A stretch of DNA of 19,256 bases from Acidobacteriota bacterium (GTDB lineage Bacteria > Actinomycetota > Acidimicrobiia > Acidimicrobiales > UBA8190): the NCBI GenBank assembly GCA_028872975.1, contig JAGWNV010000012.1, forward strand, positions 1 to 19,256. The letters are read 5' to 3'. The notes beneath the pieces were generated by a model, which saw only the letters and a program-made list of their open reading frames with translations, was not told the origin of the DNA and searched no databases. Positions 1-7,373 of this stretch are shown one piece after another. The first letter of the stretch is position 1. Every line of letters starts with the position of its first letter. Position numbers and translations under genes: made by a program.

Positions 1-2187
1 AACCTCGTCTACGCCCACCTGAACCGGGTCATCGGCGAGCGGGACCTCGACATGATGTACGTGATGGGCCCCGGCCACGGGGGGCCGGCCGTCGTGGCCA
101 ACGCCTACTTGGAAGGCACCTACAGCGAGGTCTATCCCCACGTTGGGCGGGACGCCGAGGGCATGCGGCGGCTGTTCCGTCAGTTCTCCTTCCCCGGTGG
201 CATCCCCAGCCACGTGGCCCCCGAGACGCCCGGGTCGATCCACGAGGGAGGGGAGCTCGGCTACGCGCTCGTCCACGCCTTCGGGGCCGCATTCGACAAC
301 CCGGAGCTCGTCGTCGCCTGCGTGGTGGGTGACGGGGAGGCCGAGACCGGGCCGCTCGCCGCCAGCTGGCACGCCAACAAGTTCCTCGATCCCGTCCACG
401 ACGGGGCGGTGCTCCCCATCCTCCACCTGAACGGGTACAAGATCGCCAACCCCACCGTCCTGGCCCGCATCGGCGACGAGGAGCTCCGGGCGCTGTTCCA
501 CGGCTACGGGTACCTGCCCTTCGTCGTGAGCGGCGACGAGCCCATGCTCGTGCACGGTCAGCTGGCGGTCGCCCTCGAGGACTGCCTCGACGCCATCGCA
601 GGCATCCAACGGGCCGCCCGGCAACCGGCGGGGAAGGCCGGCGCCTGGCGGCCCCGGTGGCCGATGATCGTGCTGCGGACCCCGAAGGGCTGGACCGGTC
701 CCAAGGAGCTGCACGGTCTGCCCCTCGAGGGGAGTTTCCGGTCGCACCAGGTCCCGTTGGCCGACGTCCGGACGGATCCCGAGCAGCTCGGGATGCTCGA
801 GGCGTGGATGCGCAGCTACCGGCCCGAGGAGCTCTTCGACGAGCAGGGCGCGCTGCGGGCCGATCTCGCCGGGCTGGCGCCGAAGGGGCACCGGCGGATG
901 TCGGCCAATCCCCACGCCAACGGTGGCCTCCTGCTCCGGGAGCTCGAGCTCCCGGACTTCCGCCGGTACGCCGTGGAGGTGAAGGCCCCGGGCACCGGGC
1001 TCGTCGGCGCCACGGCGGTGCTCGGCGAGTACCTCCGGGACGTGATCCGGGCCAACCCCGACCGGTTCCGCCTGTGGGGGCCCGACGAGACGGCCTCCAA
1101 CCGCCTGTCCGCCGTCTTCGAGGCCACCGACCGGGTGTGGGAGGCCGCGATCGAGCCCACCGACGACCACCTGGCCCACGAGGGCCGGGTCATGGAGGTC
1201 CTGAGCGAGCACCTCTGCCAGGGATGGCTCGAGGGGTACCTCCTCACCGGCCGCCACGGCCTCTTCAACTGCTACGAGGCCTTCATCCACATCGTCGACT
1301 CGATGGTCAACCAGCACGCCAAGTGGCTGAAGACGTCCAGGGAGATCGCCTGGCGACGGCCGATCGCCTCGCTCAACTACCTGCTGTCGAGCCACGTGTG
1401 GCGCCAGGACCACAACGGGTTCTCCCACCAGGACCCGGGGTTCATCGACTTCGTCATGAACAAGAAGGCCGAGGTCGTCCGGGTCTACCTCCCGCCCGAC
1501 GCCAACTGTCTGCTGTCGGTCATGGACCACTGCCTTCGGTCCAGGGACTACATCAACGTCGTGGTGGCCGGGAAGCAGCCCGCCCTCAGCTACCTCGCGA
1601 TGGAAGAGGCGGTGCTCCACTGCACCCGGGGGGCGGGGATCTTCGAATGGGCGAGCTCGCCTGGCGACGGGCAGCCCGACGTGGTGCTGGCCTGCGCCGG
1701 CGACGTCCCGACCCTAGAGACCCTGGCCGCGGCGGCCATCCTCCGCCGCCGACTCCCCGACCTGCACGTGCGGGTGGTGAACATCGTCGATCTCATGCGG
1801 CTCCAGCCCGAGAGCGAGCACCCCCACGGGCTCCCCGACCGGGAGTTCGACACCCTCTTCACCCGGGACCGGCCGGTCGTGTTCGCCTACCACGGGTATC
1901 CCTGGCTGATCCACCGGCTCACCTACCGGCGGACGAACCACGCCAACATCCACGTCCGGGGCTACAAGGAGGAGGGCACGACCACCACGCCCTTCGACAT
2001 GGTCATGATGAACGACCTCGACCGGTTCCACCTCGTCATCGACGTCGTGGACCGGGTCCCGGGCCTCCAGCAGGAGGCCGCCGAGCTCCGACAGGACATG
2101 GAGGACGCCCGGCTACGCGCCCGCGCCTACACCCGGGACCACGGCGAGGACGATCCCGTCGTGTCCGGCTGGACCTGGCCGGCGTAG
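1..2187 (+). CDS. xfp: Phosphoketolase (xylulose-5-P/fructose-6-P), 5' end outside window
   Basis: This is a thiamine-diphosphate enzyme that splits xylulose-5-phosphate (often also fructose-6-phosphate) with phosphate to give acetyl-phosphate and glyceraldehyde-3-phosphate or erythrose-4-phosphate in the cytosol. The frame is open from base 1, and the first residues (NLVYAHLNRVIGERDLDMMY) already match the family, so the ATG at 52 is internal. 728 residues are visible; full-length members have about 790-800, so roughly 60-75 N-terminal residues are missing. Family signatures are PGHGGPAVVANAYLEGTYSE near the start, the ThDP/Mg motif GDGEAETG (visible residues 110-117), HLNGYKIANP, and RTPKGWTGPKELHG followed by EGSFRSHQVPL. 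It ends with TAG at 2185-2187, 20 bp before ackA, which uses its product, so an operon is very likely. Xylulose-5-P-only versus dual specificity cannot be read from the sequence. Confidence 0.97.
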   Translation, partial: NLVYAHLNRVIGERDLDMMYVMGPGHGGPAVVANAYLEGTYSEVYPHVGRDAEGMRRLFRQFSFPGGIPSHVAPETPGSIHEGGELGYALVHAFGAAFDNPELVVACVVGDGEAETGPLAASWHANKFLDPVHDGAVLPILHLNGYKIANPTVLARIGDEELRALFHGYGYLPFVVSGDEPMLVHGQLAVALEDCLDAIAGIQRAARQPAGKAGAWRPRWPMIVLRTPKGWTGPKELHGLPLEGSFRSHQVPLADVRTDPEQLGMLEAWMRSYRPEELFDEQGALRADLAGLAPKGHRRMSANPHANGGLLLRELELPDFRRYAVEVKAPGTGLVGATAVLGEYLRDVIRANPDRFRLWGPDETASNRLSAVFEATDRVWEAAIEPTDDHLAHEGRVMEVLSEHLCQGWLEGYLLTGRHGLFNCYEAFIHIVDSMVNQHAKWLKTSREIAWRRPIASLNYLLSSHVWRQDHNGFSHQDPGFIDFVMNKKAEVVRVYLPPDANCLLSVMDHCLRSRDYINVVVAGKQPALSYLAMEEAVLHCTRGAGIFEWASSPGDGQPDVVLACAGDVPTLETLAAAAILRRRLPDLHVRVVNIVDLMRLQPESEHPHGLPDREFDTLFTRDRPVVFAYHGYPWLIHRLTYRRTNHANIHVRGYKEEGTTTTPFDMVMMNDLDRFHLVIDVVDRVPGLQQEAAELRQDMEDARLRARAYTRDHGEDDPVVSGWTWPA

Positions 2188-2207
2188 CCGGGACGGGCGA
2201 CCGGGCC

Positions 2208-3305
2208 GTGCGGCTCCTCGTCGTGAACGCCGGCTCCTCGAGCACCAAGGTGCGGGTGGTCGAGGAGGACGACAGGGTCTCCTGGCGAGCCGACCTCGGC
2301 GCTCCCACGGTGGCCGCCGACGGGGACCCGGCGCTCGTCGGGGCCTTGTCGGAGGCGCCCGGTCCCTTCGACGCCGTGGCCCATCGGGTCGTCCATGGGG
2401 GACGGCGGTTCCGGGGGCCGGCGGTGGTCGACGAGGAGACCGAGGGGGCGCTGCGGGCGCTCGCCGACCTGGCCCCGCTCCATCAGGCGCCCGCCCTGGC
2501 CGGCCTCGAGGCCGCCGCCCGGGCCTTCCCCGGCGCGCCCATGGTGGCCTGCTTCGACACCGCCTTCCACGCCACGCTCCCCGCCGCCGCCGCCACCTAT
2601 GCGGTGCCGGCCCGGTGGCGGGAGGAGCTCGGGGTGCACCGCTACGGCTTCCACGGCCTCAGCCACGCCTGGGCGACCGTCCGGGCCGCCGCCATGCTTG
2701 GCGTGGCGGCGGTGCCCCGGCTCGTCGTCTGCCACCTGGGCGCCGGTGCCTCCCTGGCCGCCGTGGCCGAGGGCCGGTCGGTGGACACCACCATGGGCTT
2801 CACCCCCCTCGAGGGACTGGCCATGGCCACCCGGTCGGGGAGCATCGACCCCGGGATCGTCCCCTGGCTCGTGGCGCAGGCCGGAGAGGCGCTCGCCGCC
2901 GTGGCCGACGCCCTGGAGCACCGCTCGGGGATGGTGGCCCTGGCCGGCACCGCCGACATGGCGGCCGTGGTGCGGGGCGCCGCCGCCGGCGAAGAGGCCG
3001 CCCGTCTCGCCCTCGACGTGTACCTCCACCGGCTCCGGGCGGGCGTGGCGGCGATGGCCGCCGCCCTCGGCGGTCTCGACGCCCTCGTCTTCACCGGCGG
3101 GGTCGGCGAACACGGGGGCGCCGTGCGCCGGGGCGCCGCCGCCGGGCTCGGGTTCCTCGGGGTCGGCATCGACGAGGAGGCCAACGCCGGCGCCGTGCCC
3201 GATGCCGAGATCACGGCGTCCGGCGCGCCGGTCCGGTCGCTCGTGATCGCAGCGCGCGAGGAGCTGCAGATGGCCGCCGAGGTCCGGGCGCTCCTGCGAG
3301 CCTGA
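2208..3305 (+). CDS. ackA: Acetate kinase, short form
   Basis: The enzyme moves the phosphoryl group of acetyl-phosphate to ADP, giving acetate and ATP, so it drains the phosphoketolase product. The start is GTG 2208, giving 365 residues that open with the ASKHA nucleotide-binding strand LLVVNAGSSSTK. Visible motifs are HRVVHGG (R60), RYGFHGLSH, the catalytic-His segment CHLGAGAS (H176), MGFTPLEGLAMATRSGSIDP (R209, acetate kinase signature 2), FTGGVGEH and the C-terminal REEL glutamate. Two things are unusual. The region between NAGSSS and HRVVHGG is about 30 residues shorter than in the roughly 400-residue E. coli enzyme, and the usual Asn of HLGNG is Ala179. The other active-site positions I can identify are kept, so activity is expected. 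A propionate or butyrate kinase is a less likely alternative, given the xfp neighbour. Confidence 0.95.
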   Translation: MRLLVVNAGSSSTKVRVVEEDDRVSWRADLGAPTVAADGDPALVGALSEAPGPFDAVAHRVVHGGRRFRGPAVVDEETEGALRALADLAPLHQAPALAGLEAAARAFPGAPMVACFDTAFHATLPAAAATYAVPARWREELGVHRYGFHGLSHAWATVRAAAMLGVAAVPRLVVCHLGAGASLAAVAEGRSVDTTMGFTPLEGLAMATRSGSIDPGIVPWLVAQAGEALAAVADALEHRSGMVALAGTADMAAVVRGAAAGEEAARLALDVYLHRLRAGVAAMAAALGGLDALVFTGGVGEHGGAVRRGAAAGLGFLGVGIDEEANAGAVPDAEITASGAPVRSLVIAAREELQMAAEVRALLRA

Positions 3306-3320
3306 CCTCCCCGCCCCGGG

Positions 3321-3359
3321 GTCGGGCCGCCTGGTCCGGTGGGTCGGGCGGGCCCCGAC
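3321..3359. terminator. GC hairpin between convergent ackA and rlmN
   Basis: GTCGGGCC (3321-3328) can pair with GGCCCCGAC (3351-3359) with one bulged base and a 22-nt loop. It lies in the 84-bp gap where ackA (+) and rlmN (-) converge, where a bidirectional terminator would be expected. There is no T-tract on either side, so this is a candidate only. Confidence 0.3.
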
Positions 3360-3389
3360 GTGTCGCCTGGCTCGCCGTGTCGTCCCGGG

Positions 3390-4397
3390 TCAGGCGGGGC
3401 GGGCCGCCAGCTGGCCGCAGGCGGCGTCGATCTCGACGCCCCTCGTGTCCCGGACGGTGGTATTGACGCCCAGCCGGCGGAGCCCGGTTGCGAACCGGGC
3501 GACCCCCTCGGCGTCGGTCCCCCGGGCCGGGAAGCCGGGGGTGGGGTTGAGGGGGATCACGTTCACGTGTGCCCGGAGGGGCCGGACGTAGGCGGCGAGC
3601 TCCTCGGCGTCCGTCGGCCGGTCGTTCACGCCGTCGATGAGGGCCCACTCGAAGCTGAGCCGGCGGCCGGTGGTGCGGACGTAGCGGGTGCAGGCCTCGG
3701 CGAGGAGGCCGAGGGGATAGCGGCGGTTCACCGGCACGAGCCTGTTCCGCAGGTCGTCGTTGGCGGCATGGAGGGACACGGCCAGGTTCACCGGCAGCGC
3801 CGCCGCCGTCAGCCGGTCGATGCCGGGGACGATGCCGACGGTCGAGATGGTGAGACGGCGGGCCGAGATCCCCACGTCGTCGTGGAGACGCTCGACGGCC
3901 GCCCAGACCGCCGCGTAGTTGGCCAGGGGCTCGCCCATGCCCATGAAGACGACGTGGGTCACCCGCTCCGGGGCGGCGGCCCGGGCCGCGGCCAGCACCT
4001 GCTCGAGGATCTCGCCGGCGGTGAGGTGGCGGGCGAAGCCCCCCTGGCCGGTGGCGCAGAACCCGCAGCGCATGGCGCAGCCGGCCTGGGAGGAGACGCA
4101 GACCGTGGTCCGGCGGTCGTAGCGCATGAGGACCGTCTCGACCTCGGCGCCGTCGGGGAGCCTCCAGAGCCACTTGAGGGTCCGGCCGTCGTCGGCGCTC
4201 CGGCGGCGCCGCTCGTCGAGGGCGGGGGAGAGGCCCCCGGAGAGGCGGGCGCGGAGGGTGAGGGGGAGGTCGGTCATCTCGTCGGGGAGCAGGGCCCGCC
4301 GGTACAGACCCTCCCAGACCTGCCGGGCCCGGTAGGCCGGCTCGCCCTCGAGCAGGGCCGCCAGGGCGTCGCGGTCGACGTCGTAGAGCCCGGCCAC
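3390..4397 (-). CDS. rlmN: 23S rRNA (adenine2503-C2)/tRNA A37 methyltransferase
   Basis: This radical-SAM methyltransferase makes 2-methyladenosine at A2503 of 23S rRNA, and in several bacteria at A37 of some tRNAs. The 335-residue protein has the N-terminal helical RNA-binding region (1-90), then the cluster motif C107-x3-C111-x2-C114 inside SSQAGCAMRCGFCATGQ. It also has the GMGEPLANY segment and the SLHAANDDLRNRLVPVNR region. The C-terminal RGVEIDAACGQL carries C327, equivalent to the methyl-carrying C355 of E. coli; C100 matches E. coli C118. Presence of both cysteines separates RlmN from inactive relatives; Cfr is less likely at this chromosomal site and with this N-terminus. The start is GTG 4397, preceded by a close GGAG. 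It is transcribed away from the RsbW-like gene and converges on ackA. Confidence 0.96.
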   Translation of the reverse strand: MAGLYDVDRDALAALLEGEPAYRARQVWEGLYRRALLPDEMTDLPLTLRARLSGGLSPALDERRRRSADDGRTLKWLWRLPDGAEVETVLMRYDRRTTVCVSSQAGCAMRCGFCATGQGGFARHLTAGEILEQVLAAARAAAPERVTHVVFMGMGEPLANYAAVWAAVERLHDDVGISARRLTISTVGIVPGIDRLTAAALPVNLAVSLHAANDDLRNRLVPVNRRYPLGLLAEACTRYVRTTGRRLSFEWALIDGVNDRPTDAEELAAYVRPLRAHVNVIPLNPTPGFPARGTDAEGVARFATGLRRLGVNTTVRDTRGVEIDAACGQLAARPA

Positions 4398-4611
4398 CGC
4401 TCCAGGCTACGGGGTCCTCAAGGCGGGCCGTCCTCGCGCCGATAGGAGAAGAGGACCGACCGTGTTCTGTATCCGGGGGTCAGAGGGGAGGGCCGGTTGC
4501 CGCCGACCTTCCCCTCTTTGTCTTCTCCGGTCGTAGGGGCCCCGGCGGGTGCTGCTCGGCCGGAAGGGATTGGCGGGTCCTGATCGGCTGGCGGGACCCC
4601 GGCGGGTCCGG
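4398..4611. other. Intergenic region with nested inverted repeats
   Basis: This 214-bp gap separates the RsbW-like gene (stop at 4612) from rlmN on the minus strand. An inner stem pairs AGAGGGGAGGG (4482-4492) with CCTTCCCCTCT (4507-4517), giving 11 pairs including one G-U on the plus-strand RNA, with a 14-nt loop. An outer 8-bp exact inverted repeat, GGAGAAGA (4445-4452) with TCTTCTCC (4521-4528), encloses it. On the plus strand the inner stem is followed by a T-rich stretch (TTGTCTTCTCC), but no plus-strand gene ends here. On the minus strand, where both genes lie, the downstream side is not U-rich. It could be a terminator of the upstream gene, a leader structure of rlmN, or an operator pair. 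I see no convincing coding potential. Confidence 0.45.
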
Positions 4612-5673
4612 TCAGTCGGCGGAGGCCTGCGTCGCCAGGCGCTGCGCCCAGGTGCTCCGGGCCCAGGGGGTCGGTGATGCCCCTGAGGACTGGAGGGCGA
4701 TCTCCTCGAGGACCCACTTCCGTAGGCAGCGGGTCTCCTCGGAGGCGGCCAGGGTCATGAGGGCGCCGGCCCGGCAGAAGGCGTCCGCCTCGTCGAGGAG
4801 GGCGTCGTAGCTGACGCAGAAGGTGCCGACCTCGGCGGGGAGGCGGTAGTGGAGGTCGACGGTGTCCTGCCCGGCGTCCACGGCACGGCGCCAGTCCTCG
4901 TCGGCGCCGGTGGTGAAGCCCCCGAATCGGGTCCCGAGCTGCTCGACGAGGTCGAGGAGCCGGCCGTGGATGGAGTCGGCCGCCCCCGGGTCGCGTTCGA
5001 CGAAGAGGCGGAACTCCCTGAAGAGCTCTTCGTAGAGGGCCTGGGTGGCGAGGAGGAGCGCCACGGGGGCGCCGAGGAGGGCCATCGGCAGGAGTGGCGG
5101 GAGCGAGGTCCCCGGCTCGCCGGCGCCGCCGGCGTCGGCGTCGGCCGTCGCGTCGACCTTCGCGTCGGTGACCCGGTCGGTGACCGCGTCGGCGTCCCCC
5201 GTCTCGGTCACCGCCGTCGCCTCTTCGGTCGCCGGTCTCCCCGGGAGACGGTCGCCGAGCTCGAACCAGACGACCTTGCCCTCCTCTTTGAGCCGGGACC
5301 CCCAGGAGTCGGCCAGGGCGGAGACGAGGTGGAGGCCCCGGCCGGTGGCGGCGTCCTCGCCGTAGGACTTGAGGGTGGGCAACTGGGAGCTCTCGTCGGC
5401 GACCTCGACCCGGATGGCGCCGGTCTCGCGGTGGACCGTCACGGTCACCGGGGATGCGGCGTGCAGGACCGCGTTCGTGACGAGCTCGGAGGTGAGCAGA
5501 CCCACGGTGCGGCGGATGTCGTCGGCCACGGGCCGGAGGTGGTTATCGACCCAGCGCCGGGCCGCCGGCACGCTGTCGAGGACAGGGGGCACCGTGGTTC
5601 TCTCCGACCACCCGCCTCGGCCCTGGACTCGTTCGATCATTGGAGGAGTGACGACTGAGCCGATGCTAGCCAT
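4612..5673 (-). CDS. RsbW-type ATPase (anti-sigma-like kinase) fused to a helical C-terminal domain
   Basis: Residues about 24-141 form a GHKL/HATPase_c domain of the serine-kinase type that controls sigma factors or their antagonists. The N-box is ELVTNAVLHA (E63, N67, H71), the G1 segment VADESSQLP (D93), and the G2 segment GRGLHLVSAL (111-120). An acidic Asp/Ala/Thr-rich linker follows (about 148-188), then a roughly 150-residue mostly helical domain starting PVALLLATQALYEELFREFR (203-222). I believe similar C-terminal parts occur in other actinobacterial ATP-binding proteins, but I cannot name a family. The start is uncertain: ATG 5673 (353 aa, used here) or ATG 5640 (342 aa); neither has a clear Shine-Dalgarno, so leaderless translation is possible. 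It is divergent from the hydrolase at 5766. The natural partner type is the SpoIIE phosphatase at 7374, but a pairing is inference. Confidence 0.85.
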   Translation of the reverse strand: MASIGSVVTPPMIERVQGRGGWSERTTVPPVLDSVPAARRWVDNHLRPVADDIRRTVGLLTSELVTNAVLHAASPVTVTVHRETGAIRVEVADESSQLPTLKSYGEDAATGRGLHLVSALADSWGSRLKEEGKVVWFELGDRLPGRPATEEATAVTETGDADAVTDRVTDAKVDATADADAGGAGEPGTSLPPLLPMALLGAPVALLLATQALYEELFREFRLFVERDPGAADSIHGRLLDLVEQLGTRFGGFTTGADEDWRRAVDAGQDTVDLHYRLPAEVGTFCVSYDALLDEADAFCRAGALMTLAASEETRCLRKWVLEEIALQSSGASPTPWARSTWAQRLATQASAD

Positions 5674-5765
5674 CCCCGGGTGAGACAGGCGCGTTCCCCC
5701 CTTGTCCCCCGGCCCTGCCGTCGCCCAAGCTGGCCGGAGCCGAGGCGGTCCGGCGAGGAGGGTCG

Positions 5766-6671
5766 ATGGCAGGGGTGGCACCGGAGCAGATCGACGTGGA
5801 GGTGGCCGGGGGGCGGCTCCGGGTGGCCCGGTTCGGGTCGGACGGGGAGGTCGTGCTGGGGCTCCACGGGATCACCGGCTCCTCGATGCAACTGGTGCCG
5901 GTGGCGAGACGGCTTCCCGCCGGATGGTCGGTGGTGGCGCCGGACCTGCGGGGGAGGGGCGCCAGCAACCACCTGCCGGGGCCCTACGGGATGGAGGCCC
6001 ACGCCGAGGACTGCGCCGCGGTGCTGTCGGCGGTGTCGGAGGGCCCGGTGGTTGTCCTCGGCGAGTCGATGGGCGCCTACGTCGCCGTGGTCCTCGCCGC
6101 CCGCCACCCGGAGGTGGTGGCCCGGCTCGTGCTCGCCGACGGCGGGATCCCGCTCCCCGTCCCGCCCGGCCTCGACCCCGACGTCGTGCTCGAGGCCGTG
6201 CTCGGCCCCGCCCTGGCGCGCCTCGACCAGGTCTTTCCCAGCCGATCGGCCTATCTCGAGTTCTGGCGGGCCCACCCGGCGGTGTCGAAGGCGTGGGGAC
6301 CCGAAGTCGAGGCCTATCTCGACTACGACCTCGAGGCGGTCGAGGGTGGGTTCCGGTCCCGGGCCAGGCCCGAGCCGGTCCGGGCCGACGGTCGGGAGCA
6401 CATCGTCGACCCGACGCTCGTGGCCGACAGCCTCCGGCGGGTCCGGTGCCCGGTGACGCTGGTGCGGGCGGAGCGGGACCTGCTCGACCAGCCGACGCCC
6501 CTCATCTCCGACGAGGCCCTGGCCCCGTGGCGGACGCGTCTCCCCGGCCTCTCCGACACCGTGGTGGGGGGCGCCAACCACTACTCCCTCATGCTCGGCG
6601 ACGAGGGGGCGGGCCGGATCGCCGCCGCCGTGACGGGGAGGGACCCGGGCCCGCCTGGCCCGGCCCGTTAG
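5766..6671 (+). CDS. Alpha/beta hydrolase
   Basis: This 301-residue cytosolic alpha/beta-hydrolase-fold enzyme has no signal peptide. The oxyanion segment is LHGITGS (H34, G35), and PDLRGRGAS follows. The nucleophile elbow is GESMG (S101), the acid is probably D238 in RAERD, and the catalytic histidine is H272 in GANHYSLML. A lid of about 90 residues sits between strands 6 and 7 (about 130-225). Start ATG 5766 has a good AGGAGG at 5756-5761, four bases upstream. A VOC protein follows after 10 bp, so the two are probably co-transcribed. Such pairs are common in ring-cleavage or ester/lactone degradation clusters, but no other pathway gene is nearby, so the substrate is unknown. An esterase, lactonase, C-C hydrolase or haloperoxidase-like role is possible. 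Confidence 0.9.
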   Translation: MAGVAPEQIDVEVAGGRLRVARFGSDGEVVLGLHGITGSSMQLVPVARRLPAGWSVVAPDLRGRGASNHLPGPYGMEAHAEDCAAVLSAVSEGPVVVLGESMGAYVAVVLAARHPEVVARLVLADGGIPLPVPPGLDPDVVLEAVLGPALARLDQVFPSRSAYLEFWRAHPAVSKAWGPEVEAYLDYDLEAVEGGFRSRARPEPVRADGREHIVDPTLVADSLRRVRCPVTLVRAERDLLDQPTPLISDEALAPWRTRLPGLSDTVVGGANHYSLMLGDEGAGRIAAAVTGRDPGPPGPAR

Positions 6672-6681
6672 CCTGGGTCTC

Positions 6682-7179
6682 GTGCGCGACACCCGGTCCT
6701 TCTCCGACTGGCGGGAGCACCTCCTCGGCACCTATCGGCGCCCGGCGGCGACCTCGGGCGGCCACGGCGTGCACCACCTGGCCATGATCTGCAGCGACGT
6801 GGAGCGGACGATCCGGTTCTACCAGGACGTCCTCGGGTTCCCCCTGGTGGAGGTCATCGAGAACCGGGACTACCCGGGGTCGACCCACTTCTTCTTGGAC
6901 ATCGGCCACGACAACCTGCTCGCCTTCTTCGACTTCCCCGGCCTCGACCTGCCCACCGCCGTGGAGACCTTCGGGTCGGTCCAGCACGTGGCCATCTCCG
7001 TCGACCAGTCGCATCTCGACGAGGTCCGGGCCCGGCTCGACGAGGCGGGCATCTCCTATCTCGGGCCGGACCGAGGCCTCACCGACTCGCTCTACGTGCG
7101 GGACCCCGACGGGATCCAGATCGAGCTCCTCGCCCAGCCCCTCACGAAGATGGACGGGATGGCGCTCCGGAACTCCTGA
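6682..7179 (+). CDS. VOC (glyoxalase/dioxygenase superfamily) metalloprotein
   Basis: The protein has 165 residues with two beta-alpha-beta-beta-beta half-modules of the vicinal-oxygen-chelate fold. Module 1 starts at VHHLAMICSDVERTIRFYQDVLGF (about 30-53) and module 2 at VQHVAISVDQSHLDEVRARL (about 100-119). The predicted metal ligands are H32, H102 and E148 (in DPDGIQIELL), the positions used by glyoxalase I, extradiol dioxygenases and epimerases. It starts with GTG 6682, because the later ATG (residue 35) would remove the first metal ligand. About 28 residues precede the fold, a short N-terminal extension. The 10-bp gap to the hydrolase suggests one transcript and a shared pathway. Which VOC reaction it performs cannot be told from sequence alone. 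Confidence 0.9.
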   Translation: MRDTRSFSDWREHLLGTYRRPAATSGGHGVHHLAMICSDVERTIRFYQDVLGFPLVEVIENRDYPGSTHFFLDIGHDNLLAFFDFPGLDLPTAVETFGSVQHVAISVDQSHLDEVRARLDEAGISYLGPDRGLTDSLYVRDPDGIQIELLAQPLTKMDGMALRNS

Positions 7180-7373
7180 GGACCCGCACGCCGGGTTGCG
7201 CCTGCCGACCCGACGGCGGTTGAGGCTCGACCCCAGGGCTTCGGGGTGCGTGCCTGCACCGACGTGCCGCATGCCTGCGCGGTCGGCGCCCGTTCCACCC
7301 CGAACGTTGATGTGGGATTGTTGACTGCGCTCGGGGCATCTGTAGGGCGAGGACGCCGGTACGCTCGCCCCCC
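7180..7373 (+). promoter_or_regulatory. Upstream region of the GAF-SpoIIE phosphatase gene
   Basis: The 194-bp gap contains a small hairpin, ACCCC/GGGGT (7230-7234 with 7243-7247, loop 8), just downstream of the VOC gene; it has no T-tract. It also holds a direct repeat TGCCTGC at 7251-7257 and 7272-7278 (21-bp period, about two helical turns). TTGACT at 7321 could be a -35 box but has no good -10 at normal spacing. TACGCT (7360-7365) fits TANNNT and would place the transcript start at or next to the GTG at 7374, that is, a leaderless mRNA. All of these are weak, sequence-only suggestions. Confidence 0.3.

Noticed and set aside
657..2207. Plus-strand open frame continuous with ackA, covering most of the phosphoketolase gene
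   Set aside because: It is out of frame with the clearly homologous phosphoketolase, Arg/Pro/Gly-rich, and a by-product of high GC. AckA homology starts only at GTG 2208.
3339..4445. 368-codon plus-strand open frame opposite rlmN
   Set aside because: RlmN on the minus strand has all catalytic cysteines; the opposite frame is a GC-driven shadow.
4418..4717. Small minus-strand open frame across the RsbW-like/rlmN gap
   Set aside because: Pro/Arg/Gly-rich, overlaps the 3' end of the RsbW-like gene in another frame, no Shine-Dalgarno or recognisable pattern.
5155..5230. Repetitive GCGTCGG-type sequence looked like a possible tandem repeat array
   Set aside because: It encodes the Ala/Asp/Thr/Val linker of the RsbW-like protein; the units are irregular and explained by biased amino-acid content.
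7299..7312. GAACGTTG near the phosphatase promoter as a second KstR-like site
   Set aside because: The AAC and GTT half-sites lack the two-base spacer required by TNNAACNNGTTNNA and the arms are not symmetrical.
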